From: Lachnoclostridium sp. An14
GTDB taxonomy: Bacteria; Bacillota; Clostridia; Lachnospirales; Lachnospiraceae
DNA length: 64,000 nt
Reading direction: 5' to 3'
Assembly (NCBI RefSeq): GCF_002160755.1
Contig: NZ_NFLE01000012.1
Coordinates: 1-64,000 of the forward strand
Part shown: piece after piece, positions 40,062 to 48,646 of the stretch
Layout of the letters: each line of letters opens with the position of its first letter
Position numbering within the stretch: the stretch's first letter is position 1
Translations under genes and position numbers: made by a program
Notes under the pieces: model-generated
The model's database searches: none
The model's input: only the letters and a program-made list of their open reading frames with translations
Told to the model about the DNA's origin: nothing

Positions 40062-42599
40062 TTATTCCACAACTCCCAGCCGCTCCTGAATAGTGCCTCT
40101 GGTAATCCAGTACAGGCAAAGGAGCGGGGTGAGCAGCGCCAGCGCCGCGATCACCGGCAGGATGATCCACAGCGGCGTCACATCAAAGGTGTAGACGGCC
40201 ACCCACGACAGGTCCGCGATCACGCCCGGCATAAACCAGAGGGCAAAGGCCAGGGTGGCCGGAAGAAGAACCGCCGCCATCAGCAGGGCGTAGAAGCCGC
40301 CCTCCAGCAGAACCAGGCGGCGCAGCTGGCTGACGGTCATGCCGAGGCTCTGGTACACGGCAAATTCCCTGCGGCGGCTCACAGTCTTAACCACCAGGAG
40401 ATTGACGAAGTTCAGCACGGCGATTCCCAGCAGCACTGCGGCCACCAGGCCCAGCACCAGCACCATGTTGAGCCGGGCACTTTCAAAGTTCTCCTGATAG
40501 TCGCTGCGCAGGGTGATGCTGATGCCCCGGTTCAGGCCCTGCTCATACCCGGCCAGGTATTCCTCAAAGGATGCCTGTTGGCCATGGTCGATGTCCACCG
40601 CCAGCTGCCGGTAACTCTGACCGGGGAACAGCTCGTCAAACACGGTCAGCGGTACCAGGTAGTAGAAGGTGAAGGAGGATTCCGGGCTGTTGGTCCCCTC
40701 CAGATAGGCATTGTCGTGCATCAGGGAACCCAGCACGGTAAAGCTCCGTCCCTCCAGCTCCAGCGTTTCGCCCGCCGCCAGACAGGAGACGCCCTCATGG
40801 TACGCGCCGCCGGCGATCACATAATCGCCGCTTTCAAAGGCAGCCCGGTCAAAGCTGCCGCTGGTGAAGGGACAGTATTCCAGCACATAGTCCAGATACG
40901 CCCCATCCAGCCCCACCACAATGGCGGTGTATTCGCCAGTTTCGGTAAAGCGGTCGATGCCCGCCATCCAGTTCGGGAAAGCGGCCTGAGATTCCCGCAG
41001 GGTCATGGTCTCGTCGTAGGGCTGGTTGTAGTAATCCACCACCCGCTCTTGCAGCTCGCTGGAGGCCGCCAGCGGCACCTCCCGGCTTTTCAGCGCGCTC
41101 ACGGAGTCAACCTCCGGGCGGTTCCTCAATTCTTTCACCATCTCCTCTGTCACGCCCCGGTTGCGCTCATTGTACTGCTGGTAAGGGGTCGCGGCGGAGG
41201 CGTCTGTGATAGAGTAGTCCCAGGGTGACATGGCGGAGAGGTACAGATCCTCCCGCAAGCTCACATACTGCATTCGGATGTCGGTGAGCAGCAGGACGGC
41301 CGCCAGCATGGTGACCAGCGACAAAATGGTGCGCCCCCTGGCCCGGCCAAAGGTCCGCAGGGCCATGCGCGGCAGCGTGACCATTCCCGTCCGCGTTCCG
41401 CCCCTGCGGCTGGACCGGGGCGCGTTCACCCGCAGGGTCTGGGCCGGGGTCATACGGGACAGCCGCCAGGACGGCAGCAGGTAGGCCAGCAGGACCGTCA
41501 GGAACGAACAGACCGCGGCCACGGCGAAGGGCTGCCAGCTCAAAAAATAGAGGGCCGGGTTCTGCTCCATCCCGACCACCACCCGGGGTGTGACGGCAAG
41601 GTTCAGCCCAAATCCAATCAAAAAGCCGGGGATCAGGCCCAGCGCCGCCACCGCCAGCGCCTTCTCCAGCAGATACCGGCGCAGCTGACGGGGCGAAAGG
41701 CCCAGGGCCTTCATCCCGGCGAAATAGGCCCGGTCCTGCTCCGCCGTCACCTGCACAATGGCATAAATCATGAAAAAGCCGCACACCAGCACCAGAACGG
41801 CGGGCGCGTAGTACGGCCGCGCCTGCTGGCCCGCTGTCTCCATGCGGGCGTCGTTGTAGGCAAGATTGGTGGTAAAGGGCACTTCCGGCAGGCCCTGGTC
41901 AGACAGCATTTCAGCCGCCTGTTCCTCCAGGCTGCGGGGCTGGTGCAGGGTGACGCCCAGGGTCAGATTGGCGGCATTCTCGCTGTCGTAATCCGGCATC
42001 AGGCTGGCGGCGGTATCCGCCGTGATCCAGGCGCAGGCCTCGGTGAAGTTGGTGGGGCTGGCCCACCAGCCGCACAGGGCAAAGGCATCCGTATGTGTGT
42101 TCCCGGCGGCATCCGTCCACTCCAGGGTGACGGGGGCGCCAATCTCCTGTAAAACCCCCAGCGACCCCATGGTAAACTCGTCCAGGGCAATTTCACCCGG
42201 CTGCTCCGGCAGTCGGCCGGTGGTGGGGATGGACAGCACCGTTTGGGCATAGTCCCGGTCCGTGACCGCCAGTTTCACCGACCGCTGCCCCAGCATGGGG
42301 TCGGACAGGGTGCCCACGGTACTCAGCCGCACCGCGCTTTTGACATTGGGATGCTGGGAGAGCAGCGCCGCCTGATGCTCGGTGAGGCCGGTATAGAGAA
42401 TGTGGCTGGTGGAGCCGTAGGTGTACTGGTAGTTCAGCAAGTAGGCGTCCTCCACCGCCCCGCCCAGCAGGAACATAAAGGCATACAGGCCGGTGACCAG
42501 AGCCACTGCCAAAGCCAGGATGCAGTTTTTGGCCCGGTGAAAGCGGAAATCCCGCTTCGCCAGGGTCCAGCAGACCTTCAGATTATTATTCGCAAGCAT
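40062..42599 (-). CDS. FtsX/MacB-type ABC transporter permease
   Basis: An 845-residue permease with the same two-half layout as the 36663-39221 product. Membrane segments are near residues 28-48 (ILALAVALVTGLYAFMFLLGG), 265-285, 320-340 and 365-385, then a second half (TILSLVTMLAAVLLLTDI) with another extracytoplasmic domain. The core KTVSRRREFAVYQSLGMTVSQLRRLVLLEGGFYALLM and two last helices follow. GC content is higher than in the second permease gene, so the two are old paralogues or separate acquisitions. It lies 12 bases after its ATPase gene. Confidence 0.88.
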   Translation of the reverse strand: MLANNNLKVCWTLAKRDFRFHRAKNCILALAVALVTGLYAFMFLLGGAVEDAYLLNYQYTYGSTSHILYTGLTEHQAALLSQHPNVKSAVRLSTVGTLSDPMLGQRSVKLAVTDRDYAQTVLSIPTTGRLPEQPGEIALDEFTMGSLGVLQEIGAPVTLEWTDAAGNTHTDAFALCGWWASPTNFTEACAWITADTAASLMPDYDSENAANLTLGVTLHQPRSLEEQAAEMLSDQGLPEVPFTTNLAYNDARMETAGQQARPYYAPAVLVLVCGFFMIYAIVQVTAEQDRAYFAGMKALGLSPRQLRRYLLEKALAVAALGLIPGFLIGFGLNLAVTPRVVVGMEQNPALYFLSWQPFAVAAVCSFLTVLLAYLLPSWRLSRMTPAQTLRVNAPRSSRRGGTRTGMVTLPRMALRTFGRARGRTILSLVTMLAAVLLLTDIRMQYVSLREDLYLSAMSPWDYSITDASAATPYQQYNERNRGVTEEMVKELRNRPEVDSVSALKSREVPLAASSELQERVVDYYNQPYDETMTLRESQAAFPNWMAGIDRFTETGEYTAIVVGLDGAYLDYVLEYCPFTSGSFDRAAFESGDYVIAGGAYHEGVSCLAAGETLELEGRSFTVLGSLMHDNAYLEGTNSPESSFTFYYLVPLTVFDELFPGQSYRQLAVDIDHGQQASFEEYLAGYEQGLNRGISITLRSDYQENFESARLNMVLVLGLVAAVLLGIAVLNFVNLLVVKTVSRRREFAVYQSLGMTVSQLRRLVLLEGGFYALLMAAVLLPATLAFALWFMPGVIADLSWVAVYTFDVTPLWIILPVIAALALLTPLLCLYWITRGTIQERLGVVE

Positions 42600-42611
42600 G
42601 GCCGGACCTCC

Positions 42612-43277
42612 TTACGCACGGATGCGTCCGTCCTCGATGCGAACGACACGGTCGGCCATCTGCGCCAGCTCCAGATTGTGGGTGATCATCACCAGGGTCT
42701 GCCGGTAGGTCTCCACCGACAGCTTCAAAAGGCCCAGCACATTCTGGCCGGTCCTGCTGTCCAGGTTGCCGGTGGGCTCGTCCGCCAGGAGGATGGCGGG
42801 CTTGGCGATCAGCGCGCGGGCGATGGCCACCCGCTGCTGGCCGCCGCCGGAGAGCTCGCCGGGGTAGGCGTTCAGCCGCTCCTTCAGGTGCAGCAGCTCC
42901 ACGATCTCGTCAAAGAAAGCCGGGTCCGGGGTGCTGCCCGCCAGGCTCAGGGGAAACAGGATGTTCTCCTTCACCGTCAGGGTGGGCACCAGATTGAAGT
43001 TCTGATACACGAAGCCCACCTTGCTGCGGCGGAACACCGCCAGTTCCTTCTCCTTCAGGCCCCGCAGGTTCACGCCGTCCACGATGACCTCCCCCTCATC
43101 GGGGATGTCCATGCCGCCGATCATGTTCAGCAGCGTGGTCTTGCCGGAGCCGGAGGCCCCGATAATGGCGGTGAATTTGCCTTTTTCAATCTCCAGGTCG
43201 ATGCCATCCAGGGCCTTGACCTGATTTTCGCCTTTTCCAAAATATTTTTTCAGGTTATGTACCGTTACGATGTTCAT
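42612..43277 (-). CDS. ABC transporter ATPase (MacB/LolD class)
   Basis: A 221-residue ATPase: Walker A IIGASGSGKTTLLNMIGGM near residue 38, Q-loop VGFVYQNFNLVPTLTVKENI, Walker [21 protein letters not shown], switch His in VMITHNLELAQMADR. The signature motif reads [15 protein letters not shown], with Gly in place of the first Gln of the usual LSGGQQQR. It partners the permease encoded next. It is 15 bases downstream of the flavodoxin gene. Confidence 0.93.
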   Translation of the reverse strand: MNIVTVHNLKKYFGKGENQVKALDGIDLEIEKGKFTAIIGASGSGKTTLLNMIGGMDIPDEGEVIVDGVNLRGLKEKELAVFRRSKVGFVYQNFNLVPTLTVKENILFPLSLAGSTPDPAFFDEIVELLHLKERLNAYPGELSGGGQQRVAIARALIAKPAILLADEPTGNLDSRTGQNVLGLLKLSVETYRQTLVMITHNLELAQMADRVVRIEDGRIRA

Positions 43278-43292
43278 GGGTGGATTCCTCGC

Positions 43293-43823
43293 TTATTGTT
43301 TGGGAATTGCGTTCACAACCGGCTCCAAAGAAGCAAAGTCCACAAAATCGACCTTTTGATTGAAGGTGTCGATCATGGCGCGGACCTCCGCTGTCTTCTT
43401 CTCCTCCGGGAGATGCCGGGCTTTGTTATATAATAGCGTCATCATGGTCTTATGGGCAAGGCTCAGCCGGCCATAGTCGATGCCGCCCCGCAGATGAAAC
43501 AGCGCCGTCTGGTCAAACAGCGCGGTCGGAAGCTGTCTGCGGACGGAATTTTGAATGTTGCGGATGTTTTCCTGGTCCGTCACATCCGCCAAACCAACAG
43601 TGACCAGAATCAGCTTAACTCCAGTGGGCAGCCGTTTGACTGTATGCTTCAGCCCCTTGACGCCTCCCGCATACAGCCCGCCCAGATAGATCACCAATTC
43701 GCAGCCATCCAAATTCTTTGCTGAAGTATAGTCCATCGCAGGAATGCCGGTCAGCTGGGACAGCTGCTCGGCATAGCGGCGGGTAGTGCCGTATTCGCTG
43801 CCGTAAATGATCTGTTGATTCAT
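43293..43823 (-). CDS. Flavodoxin-like protein
   Basis: A 176-residue flavodoxin-domain protein. The FMN phosphate loop is IIYGSEYGTTRRYAEQL (residues 5-21). CELVIYLGGLYAGGVKGLKHTVKRL near 45-66 and KLILVTVGLADVT near 70-83 complete the fold. It resembles the flavodoxin-domain (HemG-like) proteins encoded next to envelope-stress ABC transporters in clostridia. The ATG at 43823 has GGAGA eight bases upstream. Its role in the operon (redox control or electron transfer) is unknown. Confidence 0.78.
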   Translation of the reverse strand: MNQQIIYGSEYGTTRRYAEQLSQLTGIPAMDYTSAKNLDGCELVIYLGGLYAGGVKGLKHTVKRLPTGVKLILVTVGLADVTDQENIRNIQNSVRRQLPTALFDQTALFHLRGGIDYGRLSLAHKTMMTLLYNKARHLPEEKKTAEVRAMIDTFNQKVDFVDFASLEPVVNAIPKQ

Positions 43824-43881
43824 TGAGATTTTCTCCATATTCGTTATGACTTCATGAAACCTCGACACCGAAGCCTGTTTT

Positions 43882-44379
43882 TTATAATATTGTCCTCTTT
43901 CTTGGCCATCGCATATGGAAAACATGACACCCCAGAGCAAACACGGCCGCCCCCATGAGGATAAAAAAGGACCAAAGATAGTTCCAGTACCAAGCGTTAG
44001 TATCAAACATTAGTGTCAAAAGTCTATTCCAAAACTTCAATCCGGTAGCAATGGCAAAAAGGTCAAACAGAACGTATCCGCCGCCAAACAAATAGATCCA
44101 CCGCCACCAATAGTTATTGCCTCGATTTTGAAAAAAGGTGACGATTCCGAAAATACACAAAATACTGAGAAAGCCCATCAAGAAATAATAGAACAAATTT
44201 CTGCTCTCCATTACTTCCAACCAGAAACGTGCATAGCTGTGACGGTCAATCAGGCCCCATATACGATGCAAATGAAATACTCCAAAGAAGAGGAAAAACC
44301 AAGGTTCAAAAAAGAGCACTCTTTTCATATCCAATTTCTCCCGCATAAGTGTCTTTGTTTCACTTGTCCTTTTCATCAT
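43882..44379 (-). CDS. Four-helix membrane protein (165 aa)
   Basis: About four hydrophobic segments (FFEPWFFLFFGVFHL, LFYYFLMGFLSILCIFGIVTFF, WIYLFGGGYVLFDLFAIATGL, WNYLWSFFILMGAAVFALGC). It is rich in aromatic residues. Two starts are possible: ATG at 44379/44376 close after GGAGG, or ATG at 44328 eight bases after GGAGA. It sits between the histidine kinase and flavodoxin genes. No family was recognised; it may modulate the kinase or transporter. Confidence 0.65.
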   Translation of the reverse strand: MMKRTSETKTLMREKLDMKRVLFFEPWFFLFFGVFHLHRIWGLIDRHSYARFWLEVMESRNLFYYFLMGFLSILCIFGIVTFFQNRGNNYWWRWIYLFGGGYVLFDLFAIATGLKFWNRLLTLMFDTNAWYWNYLWSFFILMGAAVFALGCHVFHMRWPRKRTIL

Positions 44380-44400
44380 GCTCCTCCGTGTTTCACATTT

Positions 44401-45423
44401 TCAGCTCAGCAGATAAACCGAGAATGTGGTCCCCTCCCCGGCTTTCGATTTTACGCTGATATATCCCTTCTGCCGGGTGATGATGCCGTTGGCAAGATAC
44501 AGCCCCAGGCCCACGCCCTCCTGGGCCGCCACCTCCGGGGCGCGGTAGAACCGTTGGAACACATCGTTGTAGTGCTCCTCCGGGATGCCGATGCCGGTGT
44601 CGGTGATGTCCACCCGCGTGTAGAACTGCCAGGGGCGCACGGTCACTGCCACCTTGCCGCCTGGCGGTGTGTACTTCACGGCGTTGTCCAGGATGTTGCC
44701 GATGGCCTCCGCCGTCCACTTGGGGTCGTGCTGCACCGTAATGGCGCCGTCGCACTCCGCCGACAGGTCGATCCCCTTGGCCTCCGCCTTGGCCCAGACG
44801 GTGCTCATAGCCTGGGCGATGGTATCGGAGAGCCGAGTCTCCTCCATATGCAGGGTGAATGTCCCGGTTTCCAGCCGGGACATTTTGATAAGGGACTGCA
44901 TCAGGAAGTCCAGCTTGTCGATCTGCCCGTCCATCGTGGCCAGGAACTCCGCCCTCTTTTCCGGCGGCAGGTCGTGGCCTCGGAGGATGCCGGTAAACAT
45001 TTTGATGTTGGCGATGGGGGTCTTGACCTGGTGAGAGATGTCGCTGACCAGACCTTGTATGGTCTCCTTGTCCCGCTGGCTCTGGCGCTTGCCCTCGCTC
45101 ATAATATCAAAATACTGCATCAGCTTGCCCTGCACCTTGGCGGTCAGGCTGTCCTCATAGGGCTGGTAGCCCTCCACCGTCCGGCCGGACATCAGGGCGT
45201 CCAGCGTCTCGCACAGGTCGTCGGCAAACAGGCTCACCTGCCGCCGCTGGTACCAGGCCCACAGGCCCACCACGGCGAAGATGGCGGCGCACAGCCCCAG
45301 GATGCCCCAGCGCACCGCCGCCCAAGGGACGGTCTGCCACAAGAGCCACACCAGCGCCCCAAACAGCGCCGCCAAGAGCAGGAGCATCCCCGCCCGCAGG
45401 ACTGTCATGCTGCGGTGCTTCAT
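44401..45423 (-). CDS. Sensor histidine kinase
   Basis: A 340-residue kinase with two N-terminal helices (LRAGMLLLLAALFGALVWLLW and WGILGLCAAIFAVVGLWAWY) and almost no extracellular loop, like intramembrane-sensing kinases. The H-box is LVSDISHQVKTPIANIKM near residue 128. The N-box is AIGNILDNAVKYT, G1 is DITDTGIGIPEEH, and G2 is GVGLGLYLANGI. The short loop suggests it senses through a partner, probably one of the adjacent ABC permeases. It overlaps the regulator gene by four bases. Confidence 0.92.
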   Translation of the reverse strand: MKHRSMTVLRAGMLLLLAALFGALVWLLWQTVPWAAVRWGILGLCAAIFAVVGLWAWYQRRQVSLFADDLCETLDALMSGRTVEGYQPYEDSLTAKVQGKLMQYFDIMSEGKRQSQRDKETIQGLVSDISHQVKTPIANIKMFTGILRGHDLPPEKRAEFLATMDGQIDKLDFLMQSLIKMSRLETGTFTLHMEETRLSDTIAQAMSTVWAKAEAKGIDLSAECDGAITVQHDPKWTAEAIGNILDNAVKYTPPGGKVAVTVRPWQFYTRVDITDTGIGIPEEHYNDVFQRFYRAPEVAAQEGVGLGLYLANGIITRQKGYISVKSKAGEGTTFSVYLLS

Positions 45424-46112
45424 GGCTTGCCTCCTGTCCAGATGTAGCCCATACCCCGTACTGTTTTGATGTAGGGATGGGTGTCATCCTCGATCTTGGC
45501 GCGCAGCCGGTTCATGGTGACGGTCAGCGTGTGGTCGTCGATGAAGTTGCCGCCGCTGTCCCACAGGCGCTCCAGCAGTACCTGCCGGGTAAGAATCTGG
45601 CCGCTGTGCTCCGTGAGGGTCTTGAGCAGCTTATATTCATTGGGGGTAATGACCAGTTTTTCCTCGCCCCGCTGGGCGGTGAGCGCGGAGAAGTCCAGCG
45701 TCAGCCACCCATCGCTCCAGCGGTCAGCCTGGGGCGCGGGCTGTTTGACACCTGCCCGGCGCAGGACCACCTCCACCCGCCGCAGGAGGATCTGCATGTT
45801 GAAGGGCTTGGTCACATAGTCCTCGGCCCCCATATCAAAGCCGCTGAGCACATCGCGCTCCAGGTCGTTGGCCGTGAGGAAAATCACCGGTAGCTCCGGT
45901 TTCTGGGCCTTGATCTCCCGGCACAGGTCAAATCCATTCCCGTCCGGCAGGTTCACATCAAGAAGCGCCAAAGAAAATTGTTCATGTTCCAGCAAATATC
46001 GCGCCTTGGCGCAGTTATATGCGGCTACGGTCAAATATCCTGCATTGTCCAGTTCAAAACAAAGACCTGTGCTCAAGGCCAGGTCGTCCTCTACCACTAA
46101 GATTCGTTCCAT
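45420..46112 (-). CDS. OmpR/PhoB-family response regulator
   Basis: A 230-residue regulator. The receiver has the acidic pair in VEDDLALS, the phospho-Asp in LALLDVNLPDGNGFDLC (near residue 52) and Lys in DYVTKPF near 102. The C-terminal winged helix is VITPNEYKLLKTLTEHSGQILTRQVLLERLWD...LTVTMNRLRAKIED...IKTVRGMGYIW. It is the first gene of the minus-strand operon and probably activates the transporter units. The close relative at 59594 has the same FIDDHTLTV/YIDNNTLTV region. Confidence 0.93.
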   Translation of the reverse strand: MERILVVEDDLALSTGLCFELDNAGYLTVAAYNCAKARYLLEHEQFSLALLDVNLPDGNGFDLCREIKAQKPELPVIFLTANDLERDVLSGFDMGAEDYVTKPFNMQILLRRVEVVLRRAGVKQPAPQADRWSDGWLTLDFSALTAQRGEEKLVITPNEYKLLKTLTEHSGQILTRQVLLERLWDSGGNFIDDHTLTVTMNRLRAKIEDDTHPYIKTVRGMGYIWTGGKP

Positions 46113-46144
46113 CCTTTATACCTCAAACAGAGAATTCCTTTAGC

Positions 46145-46172
46145 ATTATAACAAATGATTTCTCGTTGTAAA
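46145..46172 (-). promoter_or_regulatory. Promoter of the regulator-kinase-ABC operon
   Basis: On the minus strand TTTACA (46172-46167) and TATAAT (46150-46145) are 16 bp apart, about 33 bases before the regulator start. The rest of 46113-46399 is AT-rich and must also hold the promoter of the plus-strand gene at 46400. Confidence 0.65.
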
Positions 46173-46399
46173 ATATCAGATTGATTTAAAATCACTGCGA
46201 TCTTACGCACCATAATAATTGGTTGAGCTTTTTCAGCCATAGCATTGACTATTATACAATACAGCGTGAACAAGAGCAACGAATAACCCAAACTGCCTCT
46301 TATTTATTAACGAAAAAGAAAAAATTCATGATGTGCTGCAGAATTTGCGCTGTTTTCTCCTATTTAATAGGCGGAATACTTAATAGGAGGTTTACCCCA

Positions 46400-47005
46400 A
46401 TGTATAAGCCCCACACCATTGAGCAATACAAAATCCAGCGTTTTCTGGACGACACCTTTGCTATGGAGCATTTCCTGGTCTCACCGCTGTCCCGCACCTC
46501 GCTCTTGCTGGAGGATGAAACCGGCGAGCAGCTTGCTTTCGGCTTTTTGGATGACGAAGTGCGTGAGATCCCGCTCCCGCCGCCGGCCGCCCCGGAAGAA
46601 ATCAAAGATTTCATCCGGCGCTTCCGGTCCCTCAATCCCAAACCGCGTCTGCGTACCTTTGAAGATATTACCCGCTGGTGGCTGGACCACCCCAATCCTC
46701 TGACCTACCAGCAGGCCCTTGGGCTGTCGGACGAGCTCTACCGCCATTTTCTTTCCCGCCCCATGATCGATGAGGAAGACGCTTATCGTCTGGCTTCTTC
46801 CGGTCTTGTCAGTGAAGATGATTACCGGGATATTCAGCTCTGGTATCTCGATGGCAACACCATCTCCCACTGGCTCGGTCCCTTCGGCGTGGATGGGACA
46901 GGCAATCTCTATCGTCTGATATTCAGCTACGGGACGCCGGCAGCCCGAGCACTCAAATTCTATCTGCTGGATGATTACTACCGCGACATGAACCATATAT
47001 TGTGA
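46400..47005 (+). CDS. Hypothetical protein (201 aa)
   Basis: Starts at an ATG nine bases after AGGAGG. Soluble, acidic. The first 60 residues form a small beta-rich part (LLLEDETGEQLAFGFLDDEVREIPLP). The rest is helical: LRTFEDITRWWLDHPNPLTYQQALGLSDELYRHFLSRPMIDEEDAYRLASSGLVSEDDYRDIQLWYLDG. No known family was recognised. It opens the long plus-strand accessory region, upstream of the SSB leader. Confidence 0.6.
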   Translation: MYKPHTIEQYKIQRFLDDTFAMEHFLVSPLSRTSLLLEDETGEQLAFGFLDDEVREIPLPPPAAPEEIKDFIRRFRSLNPKPRLRTFEDITRWWLDHPNPLTYQQALGLSDELYRHFLSRPMIDEEDAYRLASSGLVSEDDYRDIQLWYLDGNTISHWLGPFGVDGTGNLYRLIFSYGTPAARALKFYLLDDYYRDMNHIL

Positions 47006-47044
47006 TTTGCCTCGCCTAAATATCTATATATAGTATAATACCGC

Positions 47045-47073
47045 TTGACAAACACAAGATATAGTGTTACACT
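47045..47073 (+). promoter_or_regulatory. Strong sigma-A promoter for the ssb operon
   Basis: TTGACA (47045-47050) and TACACT (47068-47073) are exactly 17 bp apart. The start of ssb is about 200 bases further on, leaving a long leader that contains GCAGATT-AAA-AATCTGC (47134-47150) and a terminator. Confidence 0.8.
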
Positions 47074-47183
47074 TATCTTGTAATTGATTTTTGTGCGTTT
47101 CCCCTTGTGGGATACAGACTTAGCTTCTGTACCGCAGATTAAAAATCTGCATTGCACACGCAGTCAAGGTTGTATGCTGTATC

Positions 47184-47239
47184 AAGTGTCAGTGGTATTG
47201 CCGCGCCCTTTCGGGTCTGGTATCTGCTGGCACTTTTTA
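47184..47239 (+). terminator. Leader terminator before ssb
   Basis: AAGTGTCAG (47184-47192) pairs with CTGGCACTT (47227-47235), nine pairs with one G-U. An inner GCCC/GGG-type stem extends it, followed by a T-run. It suggests attenuation between the strong promoter and ssb. Confidence 0.7.
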
Positions 47240-47279
47240 TATATAGATATTAACGCCAGAGGCGAAGAAAGGAAGTGTT

Positions 47280-47687
47280 ATGGCACAAATCGTTGTATTT
47301 GGCCGAGTCATGCACGAGCTTGTCCCGAAAGAGGGCCAGTCAAAACAGCAATATGTCTGTTTCGACCTGATGGAGCGTTCCGGCAACACCCCGCCGGACT
47401 ACTATCAGGTATGGGCCCGCGGTGACGATGTTACCCGGCTCATGCGGCTCAAGGTCAAAAAGGGAAGCATGATCTGGCTCACCGGATCGCAAAAACTGGT
47501 GGATGTTCGCCAAAAGGACGGAACCACAGTCAAGAAACTGAAAATATGGCTGACGGACTTTGGATTTCTCCCCGGGCAGTCCTCCAAAGCAAAATCCGAA
47601 AGTGGACAGCATGACCCTGACGACGCGGCGCCTGTTCCGTCACCTTCCGAGGTGATGAATGGCGACCGTGAACCCCTGCCGGAATAG
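47280..47687 (+). CDS. ssb: Single-stranded DNA-binding protein, SSB-like
   Basis: A 135-residue OB-fold protein. MAQIVVFGRVMHELVPKEGQSKQQYVCFDLMER, YYQVWARGDDVTRLMRLKVKKGSMIWLTGSQKLVDVRQKDGTTVKKLKIWLTDFGFLP follows the beta-strand pattern of short SSBs. The C-terminal 35 residues are Ser/Asp/Pro-rich, but the tip (DREPLPE) lacks the usual DDDIPF-type motif. It would coat the transferred strand on entry or assist replication. AAAGGAAG precedes the ATG. It is followed by a terminator. Confidence 0.75.
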   Translation: MAQIVVFGRVMHELVPKEGQSKQQYVCFDLMERSGNTPPDYYQVWARGDDVTRLMRLKVKKGSMIWLTGSQKLVDVRQKDGTTVKKLKIWLTDFGFLPGQSSKAKSESGQHDPDDAAPVPSPSEVMNGDREPLPE

Positions 47688-47700
47688 CTCCCGGCATCCA

Positions 47701-47759
47701 AGAGGGACCGTATCAAGTTTTCAGAATGATCTGAAGCTTGGTGCGGTCCCTCTTTTTTT
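47701..47759 (+). terminator. Terminator after ssb
   Basis: AGAGGGACCG (47701-47710) pairs with CGGTCCCTCT (47744-47753), followed by TTTTTTTG. There is a second smaller hairpin in the loop. Confidence 0.85.
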
Positions 47760-47797
47760 GTTTTCAGGCAAAAATCTAAAGGAAGGACGGTAAAGAT

Positions 47798-48613
47798 ATG
47801 AGTAATGACAAGGGACTTTTGAGCGGCAGCATCACCATCTTGATCGGTGCTGTCATCGCCATCATGGCTCTGGTGCGCGGACCGTGGCAGGCGTGGCTGC
47901 TGATTGGGGTATTCACCCTTTGGGGGCTTTGGGTCGTTCTGATCCTCCTGCTCCCGTATATGCAGCAGGCCAAACGCCGCCGGCAGCGCCAGCAGAGAGA
48001 ACGCCGGCTGCACGCTGAAGGCATTGCCCAGAGCACATTCCAGGTCCCGGAACTGGAGGAACCAGTTTCAGACGACCTGCTGCTCCGCTATGCCAACCAC
48101 CGGATTCTGGCCTATCTGCGCTCGTCGTATTCTGACGCCTGCTTTGAGTGGTGTGAGAAACGGCCGGCAGAGCTGATCCGTACCAATGGCACTGGGCGCA
48201 TCCGACTTCACAATGTAGATGGATTCGACCATGCAGACATCACATTCGGGCAGGATGCGACCATCCAGTGTGACCTGCTCAAAATCGTGCCTCTGTCCAA
48301 GGCTGGCACAGAACAGGGCGATGAAGCCAATATCCCGCCCAACAAGCAGCCCATTGATCCGCGCATCTGGTATGAAAACTGCGGGCGCGAAGTCATGGAA
48401 ACGCTGATCGCCGATCTGAATTCCCGTGGACACAGCAAGCTCACGCTGCGGGAAAACGGCGACATCTGCATCCAGCAGGACGATGAACTGGTGCCGCAGG
48501 AACATCTTGCGAACTTTCCCGCGAAGGTCTACTGGCCCCGCTTGGTGGAAGTGTTTGAAAGCAAGGGCCTGTCGGCTGAAACCACGGCGCAGGGCATCCA
48601 GGTCTCCTGGTGA
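47798..48613 (+). CDS. Membrane protein with cytoplasmic domain (271 aa)
   Basis: Two N-terminal helices (GSITILIGAVIAIMALV and WLLIGVFTLWGLWVVLILLLPYM, residues 9-56) are followed by a basic coiled stretch (QQAKRRRQRQQRERRL). A soluble domain then has YANHRILAYLRSSYSDACFEWCEKRPAELIRTNGTGRIRLHNVDGFDHADITFG and QDDELVPQEHLANFPAKVYWPRLVEVFESKGLSAETTAQGIQVSW. No family was recognised. GGAAGG precedes the start. The next gene follows at 34 bases. Confidence 0.6.
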   Translation: MSNDKGLLSGSITILIGAVIAIMALVRGPWQAWLLIGVFTLWGLWVVLILLLPYMQQAKRRRQRQQRERRLHAEGIAQSTFQVPELEEPVSDDLLLRYANHRILAYLRSSYSDACFEWCEKRPAELIRTNGTGRIRLHNVDGFDHADITFGQDATIQCDLLKIVPLSKAGTEQGDEANIPPNKQPIDPRIWYENCGREVMETLIADLNSRGHSKLTLRENGDICIQQDDELVPQEHLANFPAKVYWPRLVEVFESKGLSAETTAQGIQVSW

Positions 48614-48646
48614 CCGCCATCACCCAGAGAGGGGAGTGAAATCACA

